From: Flavobacterium paronense
Lineage (GTDB): Bacteria > Bacteroidota > Bacteroidia > Flavobacteriales > Flavobacteriaceae
Assembly: GCF_030409795.1 (NCBI RefSeq)
Contig: NZ_JAUFQN010000019.1
Coordinates: 2,232,001 to 2,296,000, forward strand
Direction of reading: 5' to 3'
DNA: 64,000 nt
Part shown: in pieces, positions 17,249 through 27,500 of the stretch
How positions within the stretch are numbered: the first letter of the stretch is position 1
Layout of the letters: each line of letters begins with the position of its first letter
Notes under the pieces: generated by a model
Databases searched by the model: none
The model's input: the letters and a program-made list of their open reading frames with translations, nothing else
Told to the model about the DNA's origin: nothing
Program-made: the position numbers and the translations under genes

Positions 17249-17428
17249 TTAAACAAACTCGAAAATGAAAAATTTAAAGACGAAGAAAATAATTAAAAGT
17301 ATAATACCCCAAATCAAAAACTGATTCAAAACATAACTCATTCTAGTTTTAGTTTGAGTTGATATATCTTCTGAATTATTTTTAATTTCTTCTTGTTGAT
17401 TTAAAAATTTTTTGTGAAATATTTTCAT
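17249..17428 (-). CDS. Small single-pass membrane protein, 59 residues
   Basis: A short gene read from ATG at 17428 to TAA at 17249. The first ~30 residues are hydrophilic (MKIFHKKFLNQQEEIKNNSE, then DISTQTKTRMS). Residues ~33-56 (QFLIWGIILLIIFFVFKFFI) form one transmembrane helix. The charge pattern suggests an N-terminus-in orientation. The start codon is 1 nt after the stop of the upstream lipoprotein gene, so translation is probably coupled, and a terminator follows. No family is recognised. Its position suggests a partner in the FecI/FecR-linked system. Confidence 0.6.
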   Translation of the reverse strand: MKIFHKKFLNQQEEIKNNSEDISTQTKTRMSYVLNQFLIWGIILLIIFFVFKFFIFEFV

Positions 17429-17429
17429 T

Positions 17430-18455
17430 TTAGTTTTTAGTGAAATTCAAATAATGATTATCGCTTCCACCACCACTTTCGTGTTTTAATCTTATTCTTG
17501 TTGCAGTTAACTCAAGTAATTTCCATCCTTCATGTAGTTCTTCTAATGCTGTGCCGTTAAAATTTAGGTCTAATCGCTGAGTATTCCCATCGTTGTGAAT
17601 ATCCCAACTACCATTGATTGTTGCGCTATTCTTTACAGCTATTGATGTACCATTTGTATTGAAAGTAAAATTGTAGCCATTGTAATAATACGTTTCATCA
17701 TTATCACCATAAAAATAAGAAATATTCCAAGTTCCAGAAGTTAAGACTTCCGATAAAACAAGTGGACTTGGTCCAGAAGTATTACACTCATCAACCGCAG
17801 TATTTATTGCAGTTTCAAGTTGCGTGTTATTATTGACAATAACATTACCACCGACCGTTTTTGTTAAGGTTACAGGAAATACAATCCCAACAATTTCTCC
17901 AGTTGCTAAGTTTTCTACAAAACTGTAAAGCGCATTATCATTATGAATAACAACTGAACTTGCGACTTGATTATTTGAATTGTAGATGTTAATTGAAATT
18001 GGATAATCAAAATCGATACAATTAATGTCGTGATAAGGACTGTCATCACCATATCCATCCAAAATATCATCAAATTGTTCTTCACTTGTTACACTATATT
18101 CGCTGTAATTTGGATATATAATGGTTATAGGATAGCCAAAGTGAACTTTATCATCATCTGAACTGCTTTGGTTTTTGATATTCTGAACTGCTTGAAAATC
18201 AGTTTCGGAGGACACATAAACATATTGTCCGTCAATTGTTATGTGCGCAGGTAACTTAATGCTACAATTACTCGTTCCGTCTAAAACATTATCTGCAGTA
18301 GTTTCATATTGTGAAACTCTAGCTATGAGTGAGGATATTGGTGACGTTTTAGTAAAACTATTTTCTGAGTTGATTTTAATTGTTTCTGTTTCGTCTTGAC
18401 ACGAAAAGAACATCAACGCAAATAAAGAATACAATAATAAGTAGCTTTTTTTCAT
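17430..18455 (-). CDS. Large surface lipoprotein divergent from the ECF sigma gene
   Basis: A 341-residue lipoprotein (signal ending FFSC, Cys19). The middle has the repeating pattern of SSLIARVSQYETT, IKLPAHITIDGQYVYVSS and FGYPITIIYPNYSEY, then a second half-copy with FDYPISINIYNS and VIVNNNTQLETAI. The C-terminal ~100 residues (SGTWNISYFYG to NHYLNFTKN) look lipocalin-like. It is acidic (many Asp/Asn near residues 95-150). It is transcribed divergently from the sigma/fecR/TonB genes and has the shared AGTAGGG motif upstream, so it may be the surface partner of that receptor. No function is recognised. Confidence 0.65.
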   Translation of the reverse strand: MKKSYLLLYSLFALMFFSCQDETETIKINSENSFTKTSPISSLIARVSQYETTADNVLDGTSNCSIKLPAHITIDGQYVYVSSETDFQAVQNIKNQSSSDDDKVHFGYPITIIYPNYSEYSVTSEEQFDDILDGYGDDSPYHDINCIDFDYPISINIYNSNNQVASSVVIHNDNALYSFVENLATGEIVGIVFPVTLTKTVGGNVIVNNNTQLETAINTAVDECNTSGPSPLVLSEVLTSGTWNISYFYGDNDETYYYNGYNFTFNTNGTSIAVKNSATINGSWDIHNDGNTQRLDLNFNGTALEELHEGWKLLELTATRIRLKHESGGGSDNHYLNFTKN

Positions 18456-18482
18456 TTTATTTTGTGTCTTCTGACTTTATTT

Positions 18483-18510
18483 AAACAAAGTTGCAATAAA
18501 AAACCCTACT
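18483..18510 (-). promoter_or_regulatory. Putative ECF promoter motif before the lipoprotein operon
   Basis: AGTAGGGTTTT (18510-18500) with TTTGTTT (18489-18483) at the same offset as the copy at 17123-17150. The block ends 28 nt before the ATG at 18455. It lies in the divergent spacer between the lipoprotein and the sigma factor gene, but its orientation points only at the lipoprotein. Confidence 0.55.
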
Positions 18511-18558
18511 TACGAAAAAAAAATTAATTTTAAACTCTCGAATAATTCAAATAAATAA

Positions 18559-19080
18559 ATGGAAGAAACCGATTCTAATGGCATTTGTGAAGAATTAATT
18601 TTTTCAAAATTTTTTAAAGCTAATGTTAAATCATTACGAAATTACTTGTATTTCAAATTTGGAAACGAGGAAAAAGCCAATGATGCAACTCAAGATGCTT
18701 TTATTAAGTTATGGGAAAATTGTAAAAAAGTTCCATTGAAAAAAGCCAAGTCCTACTTATATACTATTGCAAATAATACTTCTTTAAATGAAATAGCACA
18801 TCAAAAAGTAGTTTTGAAATATGTACAAAACAATGCTGGCAACGATAAAACTAATTTGAATCCAGAATATTTGTTGGAAGAAGACCAATTTAAACAAAAA
18901 CTGGAAAAAGCAATTGAAAAATTAACTGAAGGGCAAAGGACTGCTTTTCTTTTACATCGAATTGAAGGAAAAAAATACCACGAAATTGCAATAATGCTAG
19001 ATATCAGCGTTAAAGCCGTCGAAAAAAGAATTCATGGTGCATTAGTTTCTTTAAGAATTGATATAGAAGAGTTCAAGTAG
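18559..19080 (+). CDS. ECF RNA polymerase sigma factor, FecI-like
   Basis: A 173-residue group 4 sigma factor. Region 2 is visible as ANVKSLRNYLYFKFGNEEKA then ATQDAFIKLWENC and KAKSYLYTIANNTSLNEI. Region 4 is AIEKLTEGQRTAFLLHRIEG then YHEIAIMLDISVKAVEKRI, the helix-turn-helix. There is no extra domain. It is followed by an anti-sigma (fecR) gene and an STN-containing TonB receptor, so it is expected to be released by a cell-surface signal. Its last codons (AAG TAG) are part of the third AGTAGGG motif. Confidence 0.93.
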   Translation: MEETDSNGICEELIFSKFFKANVKSLRNYLYFKFGNEEKANDATQDAFIKLWENCKKVPLKKAKSYLYTIANNTSLNEIAHQKVVLKYVQNNAGNDKTNLNPEYLLEEDQFKQKLEKAIEKLTEGQRTAFLLHRIEGKKYHEIAIMLDISVKAVEKRIHGALVSLRIDIEEFK

Positions 19081-19103
19081 GGTTTTTTAAAATTAAAATG
19101 TTC
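19076..19103 (+). promoter_or_regulatory. Putative ECF promoter motif before fecR (overlaps end of sigma gene)
   Basis: AGTAGGGTTTTTT starts inside the stop of the sigma gene (TAG at 19078-19080), with TGTT at the same offset (19099-19102) as in the two other copies. It is the most diverged copy in the second block. The leader to the fecR ATG at 19112 would be very short. Confidence 0.45.
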
Positions 19104-19111
19104 TTAATCAA

Positions 19112-20020
19112 ATGAAAGCAATAGAAGAAAAATACGAATTAGCAAAATGGCTTGCTGGAGAAATGACTGAAAAGGAATTACAAACTTTTCAAAACACTGC
19201 AGAATATGCCACTTACGTTAAAATTGCGGAGTATTCAAGTCAATTGAAAGCGCCTGATTTTGACACAGATTTGTTGTATCAAAGTACCATCAAGCATAAA
19301 AAATCGGCACCAAAAGTTATTCCGTTTTATCAATCTAAATGGATGCGAGTTGCTGCTATTTTTGTTGTATTGCTTGGTTTGACCTTGTTTTTCAGAACCA
19401 CGATTACTTCAACAGAAATTGCAGAAAACGGTAAAAAAACTAGCTTTTCTTTACCTGATAATTCTCAAATTGTACTAAATAGCGGTTCCGAAATTGAATA
19501 TAAACAATGGAATTGGGATAACAATCGTAAGCTAAATTTACAAGGAGAAGCCTATTTTAAAGTAGCGCACGGTAAAAAATTTCAAGTTAATACAAACCTT
19601 GGAACTGTAACGGTTCTTGGAACACAATTCAATGTTAAAGCCCGAAAAAATCGCTTTGATGTTACTTGTTATGAAGGAAGAGTTAAAGTAAACTACAACA
19701 ATAAAGAAGTCATTATAACTAAAGGAACTTCTGTGACTTTTGATAATGAATACTTCGACAGAAAAAATATTACTGCACAAAAACCAGAGTGGACAGTCAA
19801 TGAAATCGTTTTCAAAAAAGAAAAACTTCAAAGTATCGTTGATGAATTACAAAGACAGTACAGTTGTGAAATTACCTTAAATTGCAAAGAAAATACACAG
19901 CTTTTCAGCGGAACATTGCCAACTGATGATATTAATACAGCTTTAGGTGTTGTGTGCTCAATATTTCATTTAAAAATTTCTAAATTTGAAAGCAAGAAAA
20001 TTATTCTAGTGGATTTTTAA
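19112..20020 (+). CDS. FecR family anti-sigma factor
   Basis: A 302-residue inner-membrane regulator. The N-terminal cytoplasmic part (YELAKWLAGEMTEKELQTF) would bind the sigma factor. A transmembrane helix is at ~79-96 (WMRVAAIFVVLLGLTLFF). The periplasmic FecR domain follows: SLPDNSQIVLNSGSEIEY, LQGEAYFKVAHGKKFQV and VLGTQFNVKARKNRFDV. The C-terminal DUF4974-type segment (IVDELQRQYSCEITL to ISKFESKKIIL) resembles an STN fold. Its last base overlaps the first base of the TonB receptor ATG. Confidence 0.93.
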   Translation: MKAIEEKYELAKWLAGEMTEKELQTFQNTAEYATYVKIAEYSSQLKAPDFDTDLLYQSTIKHKKSAPKVIPFYQSKWMRVAAIFVVLLGLTLFFRTTITSTEIAENGKKTSFSLPDNSQIVLNSGSEIEYKQWNWDNNRKLNLQGEAYFKVAHGKKFQVNTNLGTVTVLGTQFNVKARKNRFDVTCYEGRVKVNYNNKEVIITKGTSVTFDNEYFDRKNITAQKPEWTVNEIVFKKEKLQSIVDELQRQYSCEITLNCKENTQLFSGTLPTDDINTALGVVCSIFHLKISKFESKKIILVDF

Positions 20021-22542
20021 TGCTCGTCAAAAAAAAACTATTTTCATTATTGTTTTTATTTCTTTTTTTGTTGGCTCATGCGCAACAAGAAAAGGAACTT
20101 TATCCATTAAAAGTAATTTTGGATGAAATTAGTCTTACCCATAATATTAAATTTAACTACATAGACGAAGAATTAATCGTTTATCAAATTGCTCCTCCAA
20201 AATCAGACTTGTCGCTTTCGGCTAAGATTACTTACATCGAATCCAAAACAGGATTAAAAATCAAAAAAATAAGTGCCAATTATTATTCTGTATACAATAA
20301 TCAAAAGTTAGACAAACCGCTTTGTGGTTATTTATTTGATAATGAATTGGGACTTCCTGTTGAAAATGCCACAATTAAAGTACTAAACAATAATGTAGTT
20401 GTTTTTTCAGATGAAAAAGGTTATTTTGAATTACAGCTAGTTTCTCCAAACGGGATTGAAATATCTCATTTAAACTTTGAAAAAAGAATAATTACACCAA
20501 ATGAATTGTATGTTTCAGGTTGCCCAAAAATAAAACTCGTTCCAATAATTCAAAAACTAGAAGAAGTTGTCACCCAACGTTATTTAACTACCGGAATTTA
20601 TAAAAAAAATGATGGGACACTCGAAATAAAACCTCGGAAATTTGGAATCTTACCAGGATTAATTGAACCCGATGTGCTGATGACTTTGCAACAAATTCCG
20701 GGGATTAATTCAGTAAGTGAAACGGCCTCCAATATCAATGTTCGTGGCGGAACTCATGATCAAAATCTTTTCCTTTGGAATGGCATCAGGATGTTTCAAA
20801 CGGGACATTTTTTTGGTCTAATATCAGCTTTCAATCCTTCATTAGCACAAACTATTTCGGTTACAAAAAATGGGAGTTCGGCTTTTTACGATGAAGGTGT
20901 TTCTAGTGTAATTGCTATTTCTTCACATTCCAAATCGATTGAAAAAACAAACTCAAGCATCAGCAGCAACTTGATTAGTGCCGAATTTTATACCAAAATT
21001 AAAACTTCTGACAAAGCTAATTTCACACTATCTGGAAGACGTTCTTTAACTGACTTTTTTAGTTCGCCAACCTACAGAAACTACAGAAATAAAGTTTTTC
21101 AAAATACGGTTGTAACCAATCTAAACAACAATCAAACTATTGATGTTAAGACAAAAGAGAAATTTTATTTCTATGATTTAACCGCACAATACCAACAAAA
21201 AATTGGACAAAAAAATGAGCTTTCTATTGATGCTATCGTTATTAAAAACTCGCTGTTTCTTAATCAATATACAATTGACGCAAGCAAAAACAGTGATTTA
21301 GGTCAGGAAAATTTAGGCGGTACAATTAATTGGAAAACGAATTGGAATACAAATAATACCTCACAATTATATTTCTATAGTTCAAAATATTCGCTTGTTT
21401 CTCAAAATGAATCCATTCAAACCAACCAAATTTTGAAACAGGAAAACAAAGTGTTGGATTTGGGTTTTCAGTTAAAAAATTCACATCAAATTTCTAAAAC
21501 ATTACAGTTCAATAATGGTTATCAGTTTGATGAAATTGGCGTAACCAATTTTGACGAAATCAATTCGCCTTTCTTCTCCAGAAATAGTATTAAGGTTTTG
21601 AGAACGCATTCGGTTATTGCAGAAGGTGTTTTTGAAACAGAAAGCAAAAATACTTTTTTAAAAGTTGGACTTAGAGGAAATTATTTTGACACGTTTAAAC
21701 TATTCTTAATTGAACCTAGAATTCAGTTTAATCAATCTTTAAGCGAAACTGTTCGTTTAGAAATTCAAGGCGAACAAAAAAGTCAAACACTTTCACAAGT
21801 AATCGATTTACAACAAGATTTTTTAGGAATCGAAAAACGCAGATGGACATTGGCAAATGAAACTACAAATCCAATTCAAAAAAGCAATCAAGTTTCGGTT
21901 GGATTTAGCTATAAAAAGAATAATTGGCTTATTACTTTAGACAATTTTTACAAAAAAGTAACCGGAATTACAACGAGTAGTCAATTCTTTCAAAACCAAT
22001 TTGAATTTGTAAAAACGACTGGTGATTATCATATTTTTGGTTCAGAGTTTTTAGTACAAAAGAATTTTGGAAAATTTTATTCTTGGTTAAGTTATAGTTA
22101 CAACGACAATAAATACTTCTTCAAATCACTTCAGCCCAATGAATTTATTAATAATTTTGAATTAAAACACAGTATTTCTTGGGCAGGAATTTATGAATGG
22201 AAAACAATAAAATTCGCTTTGGGTTTTAAATGGCATACAGGAAAACCAATTACTACACCAACATTGACTGTGATTGATGCTTCAAATCCGGAAATAATTT
22301 ATAATTCACCCAACAACGATAAACTCAATGATTTCTTTCAGTTGAATTTTTCAGCTTCAAAAAATTGGAAAATTAATAACAAAATTTCATTAGAGACCAA
22401 TGCTTCTATACTAAATCTTTTGAATAAAAAGAACGATGTAAATCGTTTTTACAGAATAAATTCGACCAACAATAACGTGGAAAGTGTTGATACATATGCG
22501 CTTGAATTGACACCAAACATAAATATAAAATTGAGTTTCTAA
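20020..22542 (+). CDS. TonB-dependent receptor with N-terminal STN signalling domain
   Basis: An 840-residue outer-membrane receptor/transducer with a signal peptide ending LLAHAQ. The STN domain at ~27-86 (VILDEISLTHNIKFNYIDEE) is the part that contacts FecR-type anti-sigma factors. A carboxypeptidase-like domain follows at ~95-175 (LCGYLFDNELGLPVENATIK), then the plug (~215-310, containing INSVSETASNINVRGGTHDQ) and the 22-strand-type barrel ending LSF. There is no SusD gene downstream, so it is FecA-like in layout rather than a SusC/SusD pair. The ligand is unknown; only 3 nt separate it from convergent argS. Confidence 0.92.
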   Translation: MLVKKKLFSLLFLFLFLLAHAQQEKELYPLKVILDEISLTHNIKFNYIDEELIVYQIAPPKSDLSLSAKITYIESKTGLKIKKISANYYSVYNNQKLDKPLCGYLFDNELGLPVENATIKVLNNNVVVFSDEKGYFELQLVSPNGIEISHLNFEKRIITPNELYVSGCPKIKLVPIIQKLEEVVTQRYLTTGIYKKNDGTLEIKPRKFGILPGLIEPDVLMTLQQIPGINSVSETASNINVRGGTHDQNLFLWNGIRMFQTGHFFGLISAFNPSLAQTISVTKNGSSAFYDEGVSSVIAISSHSKSIEKTNSSISSNLISAEFYTKIKTSDKANFTLSGRRSLTDFFSSPTYRNYRNKVFQNTVVTNLNNNQTIDVKTKEKFYFYDLTAQYQQKIGQKNELSIDAIVIKNSLFLNQYTIDASKNSDLGQENLGGTINWKTNWNTNNTSQLYFYSSKYSLVSQNESIQTNQILKQENKVLDLGFQLKNSHQISKTLQFNNGYQFDEIGVTNFDEINSPFFSRNSIKVLRTHSVIAEGVFETESKNTFLKVGLRGNYFDTFKLFLIEPRIQFNQSLSETVRLEIQGEQKSQTLSQVIDLQQDFLGIEKRRWTLANETTNPIQKSNQVSVGFSYKKNNWLITLDNFYKKVTGITTSSQFFQNQFEFVKTTGDYHIFGSEFLVQKNFGKFYSWLSYSYNDNKYFFKSLQPNEFINNFELKHSISWAGIYEWKTIKFALGFKWHTGKPITTPTLTVIDASNPEIIYNSPNNDKLNDFFQLNFSASKNWKINNKISLETNASILNLLNKKNDVNRFYRINSTNNNVESVDTYALELTPNINIKLSF

Positions 22543-22545
22543 AAA

Positions 22546-24324
22546 CTACATTCTTTCCGGAACTTCGATTCCGAGTAGTTTGAAAGCCGATTTTATGGTA
22601 TCAGCTACTTTTTGTGAAAGCTGTACTCTGAAAATTTTCTTCTTCTTATTTTCTTCCCCCAAAATAGAAACTGATTGATAGAACGAATTGTATTCTTTGA
22701 CCAACTCATAAGTATAATTAGCAACCAAAGCTGGCGAATGATTATTGGCTGCGTTTTGAATTACTTCAGGATAGAGCTCTATTTGTTTTAATAGCTCTTT
22801 TTCTTTTGGATGCAATTCTGTTGGGCTATTTGCAATATTCAAATCGAAATCTGCTTTTCGCAAAATTGATTGAATTCGAGCATAAGTATATTGAATAAAC
22901 GGTCCTGTATTTCCGGCAAAATCAACTGATTCCTCAGGATTGAAAAGGATTTGCTTTTTAGGATCCACTTTTAGAATGTAATATTTTAAAGCACCAAGAC
23001 CAATCATCTTGAATAACTTGGCTTTTTCTTCAACAGTGTAATCATCTAATTTCCCTAAATCAGTAGCGATTTTTCCGGCTGTTGTAGTCATTTCTTCCAT
23101 CAAATCATCGGCATCAACTACAGTTCCTTCACGAGATTTCATTTTACCAGAAGGCAATTCTACCATTCCGTATGATAAATGAAACAAACTTTTCGCCCAA
23201 TCAAAACCTAACTTTTTTAAAATTAGAAACAACACTTTAAAATGATAATCCTGTTCGTTTCCAACAGTATAAACCATTCCACCAACATCTGGAAAATCTT
23301 TCACACGCTGAATTGCTGTTCCAATGTCTTGCGTCATATAAACCGCTGTTCCGTCTGAACGCAACACAATTTTTCGGTCTAAACCATCAGGAGTTAAATC
23401 AATCCAAACTGAACCGTCAGTGTCTTTTTCGAAAATGCCTTTTTCCAATCCTAATTGCACCACTTCTTTTCCTAACAAATAGGTATTACTTTCATAATAA
23501 TAAGAATCGAAATCAACACCAAGATTTTTATAGGTTTGAGTAAAACCGTCGTAAACCCATTGATTCATTTTTTTCCAAAGTTGAATGACTTCAGGTTTTC
23601 CAGCTTCCCAATCGAGCAGCATTTGTTGCGCTTCAATGATAATCGGTGCTTGCTTTTTTGCTTCTTCTTCTGATTTTCCTTGAGCTATTAATTCTGCAAT
23701 TTGTGTTTTATATTCCTGGTCAAATTTCACATAGAAATATCCAACCAATTTATCTCCTTTTAAACAAGAACTTTCAGGTGTTTGACCATTTCCAAATTTT
23801 TGCCAAGCCAACATCGATTTACAAATATGAATTCCACGGTCGTTTATGATTTGGGTTTTATAGACTTTTTTGCCAGAAGCTTTGATGATTTCGGCAACGG
23901 AATATCCTAAAAGATTGTTTCGAACATGACCAAGATGCAAAGGCTTGTTTGTGTTTGGAGAAGAATATTCGACCATAATAGCCTTTTCATTTGTAGGAAC
24001 TTCAGCAAAACCAAAGTTTGCATTATCTTTTATTTCGTTGAAAAAATTGAAATAATAATCATCCGAAACTACGATGTTTAAAAATCCAGAAACCACATTA
24101 AAGCGGATAACTTCTCCCACATTTTCGACTAAATAGTTTCCAATTTTAGTTCCGATTTCAGTTGGATTGCCTTTGATAATTTTCAATAATGGAAAAATTA
24201 CCATAGTGATATCGCCTTCAAATTCCTTACGTGTAATTTGAAATTCAACTCTATCAATTGAAACATCAAATAGTTGTTGTACTGCCTTTTGTATCGGTAA
24301 AGTAAGAATTTGTGAAAGCTTCAT
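22546..24324 (-). CDS. argS: Arginyl-tRNA synthetase
   Basis: A 592-residue class I synthetase that charges tRNA-Arg. The N-terminal additional domain ends before the ATP-binding HIGH-type motif HLGH in SSPNTNKPLHLGHVRNNLLG. GMVELPSGKMKSREGTVVD holds the KMSKS-like loop. The C-terminal DALR-type anticodon-binding domain closes with KLLGIEVPERM. Length is normal. The upstream 24325-24534 region is AT-rich spacer divergent to the adhesin gene; no riboswitch or leader was recognised. Confidence 0.98.
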   Translation of the reverse strand: MKLSQILTLPIQKAVQQLFDVSIDRVEFQITRKEFEGDITMVIFPLLKIIKGNPTEIGTKIGNYLVENVGEVIRFNVVSGFLNIVVSDDYYFNFFNEIKDNANFGFAEVPTNEKAIMVEYSSPNTNKPLHLGHVRNNLLGYSVAEIIKASGKKVYKTQIINDRGIHICKSMLAWQKFGNGQTPESSCLKGDKLVGYFYVKFDQEYKTQIAELIAQGKSEEEAKKQAPIIIEAQQMLLDWEAGKPEVIQLWKKMNQWVYDGFTQTYKNLGVDFDSYYYESNTYLLGKEVVQLGLEKGIFEKDTDGSVWIDLTPDGLDRKIVLRSDGTAVYMTQDIGTAIQRVKDFPDVGGMVYTVGNEQDYHFKVLFLILKKLGFDWAKSLFHLSYGMVELPSGKMKSREGTVVDADDLMEEMTTTAGKIATDLGKLDDYTVEEKAKLFKMIGLGALKYYILKVDPKKQILFNPEESVDFAGNTGPFIQYTYARIQSILRKADFDLNIANSPTELHPKEKELLKQIELYPEVIQNAANNHSPALVANYTYELVKEYNSFYQSVSILGEENKKKKIFRVQLSQKVADTIKSAFKLLGIEVPERM

Positions 24325-24534
24325 AGTAATTTCTTTTTAAGTTGGCAAAGATAAACATTACGATATAATATTAATCGCAAGTATAATTTATAAAAAAGTT
24401 GTGTAAATTTTGTTAAAATTTTAATTTTTGTAAGTTTATTATTTATTTATTTATAATTATTATGCATTTTATCGATTTTATTTGCTTTTAAACGATTATA
24501 TTTACAATATTTGGTCTGTCAAAATCCCCAGATT

Positions 24535-27500
24535 ATGAAAAAATTATTACTCTTAACCTCAATTATGTTGACCACGTTTGGTTTTTCACAACCACTATCA
24601 GTGAGTACAACAAGCTACACAGTACCTCAATTGGTAAACAATGTGTTAATTAATTCACCATGTGTCAATGCTAATAACATAACATGGAGTACAGGAACAA
24701 ACTTTGGTTCTTCAAACGGAATTGGGTTTTTCCAAAATACAAATCCAAATTTTCCGATGCAAAGTGGCGTTGTATTAAGTACAGGAAATGTTCTTAATGC
24801 TTCAGGACCAAACACATCATTACTAAATGATGGATCAACAGCTTGGACTGGTGATACTAGTTTAGAGGCAACGTTGGCAGCTGCAGGAATTACAATGGTA
24901 TCTAAGAATGCTTCTGTTTTAGAATTTGACTTTACGCCAATTTCTCCAAACTTCAGTTTTGATTTTATCTTTGCTTCTGAAGAATACGGAAATTTTCAAT
25001 GTTTATATTCTGATGCCTTTGCCTTTTTGTTGACTAATATGACAACCGGTGTAACTACAAATTTAGCTGTTCTTCCTAATACATCTACACCCATATCGGT
25101 TGTAACTATTAGGGATTTTCAGTATAATTCATCCTGTCCATCTGTAAACGCACAATATTTTGGGAGTTTTAATGGTGGTTCTGGAGCAGCTAATTCTGCT
25201 ACTAATTTTAATGGGCAGACCAAAGTTTTAACCGCAGCTTCTTCATTAACTCCAGGTGTTCCATATCATATTAAATTAGTAATTGCTGACAGATCAGATC
25301 CGCAGTCAGATTCTGCTATTTTCTTGTCTTCAGATAGTTTTAATATTGGGCAAGACGTGCTGGGATTAGACCTAACTACTTCTAGTGGCAATGCATTGTG
25401 TTATGGTACAAATCACACAATTGATACTGGATTGAGCAGTTCCAATCACACATTTGTTTGGAAAAAAAATGGTGTTGTTTTACCAAGTGAAACTGGCTCT
25501 ACTTTAAATGTTAATCAAGCTGGTACTTATGAAGTTACTTATACAAATATTTTCAGTACATGCTTACCGGTAACCGATACAGTTACTATTGAGTATTATC
25601 CACAAATAACATCTCCAAATCCAAATAACATTTACAAATGTGATTCTGGTTCACTTACTCGTGATTTTAATTTAGATTTAAACACTTCTGTGGTTAAAAA
25701 TGGATTGGATCCATTAACCGTTGTTTCTTATCATATATCTCAAAATGATGCTGATAATAATATTAACCCACTCCCATTAATTTATAATAGCCCAAGTGGG
25801 CAAACTATTTATGTTAGGATACAATTACCTAATAGCCCTTGTTATATTGTAAAATCATTTCAATTATTATTTGCTCCTGCTCCAATTGCAAATCAAGCTC
25901 CAAACTTAATTTATTGTGAAAGAACTAATGGAAGTAATAATGCAGGCTTTAATTTAAATCAACAAACTTCAATAATCTTAAACGGTCAATCATCAACAAT
26001 AAATGTAGTAACATATTATTCATCATTAAATAATGCTAACAATAATATAAATCCTATTAACAACCCAAGTCCATATATAAATTTAAATCCTATATATTAT
26101 GTGTCTAGTAATACAACAATATATGCAAGAGTTGAAAATATTAGCGATTCATCCTGTTTTAGTATTACTAGCTTTAATTTAATTGTAAATCCTTTACCAG
26201 TTGTTGACACTTTAGAAAATGTAATTGTATGCGCAAGCTATACTTTACAACCTTTAACTAACGGAAATTATTTTACAGCTATAAATGGTGGTGGAACGCC
26301 ATTACATGCTGGCGATGTAATTACAGCCACACAAACTATTTATATATTTAACCAACCAGGTGGGCCTAACACATGTGGAGCCAATAGTTCTTTCAAAATT
26401 ACCATTGTAGATGAAAACAATTTAACGCCATCAGATGTAACAAGTTGCGGAAGCTATAGTTTACCTGCGTTAGCATACGGAAAATATTATACTGCTCCAG
26501 GAGCTGGTGGAACAGAAATTCTTCCAGGAACCATAATATCTGCCTCACAAATTATTTATTATTATTTTACAACAACAATTCCACCTATCTGTACAGTAAA
26601 CTCTAGTTTCAATGTTACAATTATTCCTAATATTGAAGTTGGGAATAGACCTGATGTCTTTGAATGTAGTTCTTACACATTACCTGCTCTTACTGCAGGG
26701 AACTATTTTACTGGAGTTGGTGGAACAGGGACTCAGTTAGTCGCTGGAACTTCAATAACAGTTAGCCAAACTATTTATGTTTATGCAGTAACAAGCGGAA
26801 CGACACCTTGCTCTGATGAAGATTCTTTTGATGTTGTTATTGGCATGCCTCAACCTGCAGATATTTCACAATGTAATGGATATACTTTACCTCCGCTTCC
26901 TATTGGGAACTATTATAGCGGACCAAATGGCACAGGGGTTCTATTTCCTTATGGAAGTTGGATAAATAATAATATAACTATCTATATATACGCTCAATCT
27001 GCTAGTGGCGGTAGTAACTGTACTGATAATATGCACTTTACTTTAACTTTTGCTCAGCCAGAAATTGATGTATTGCCAGATGTTTCAGTTTGTGAAACTT
27101 ATACACTACCTGCATTAACAAATGGTGAATATTTTACTAATGTTGAAGGAACAGGAACACAACTATATCCTGGTGATGTTATTCTTTCTACTCAAACTAT
27201 TTATATTTTTAAAAGATTAAATTCAATTTGCTATAATCAAAATACCTTTACAGTTACCATTAATAAACTTCCTGCTATTGATTCGCGTTCTGATATTGAT
27301 ATTTGCGACCAATATGTTTTGACACCTTTAACTGTTGGTGAATATTATACAGGTCCGAATGCAACAGGAACATTACTTGCACCAAACACGGTTATAACTT
27401 CATCCCAACTGATTTATATTTATGCCGAATCAAATACAACTCCGGCTTGTAGTATTCAGAATACTTTTCAAATAAATATTTTTTCAACTACAGCGGATTC

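Noticed and set aside
24325..24534. Possible small RNA or T-box upstream of argS
   Set aside because: The spacer is simply AT-rich. No stem-loop with conserved T-box or antiterminator features could be found.
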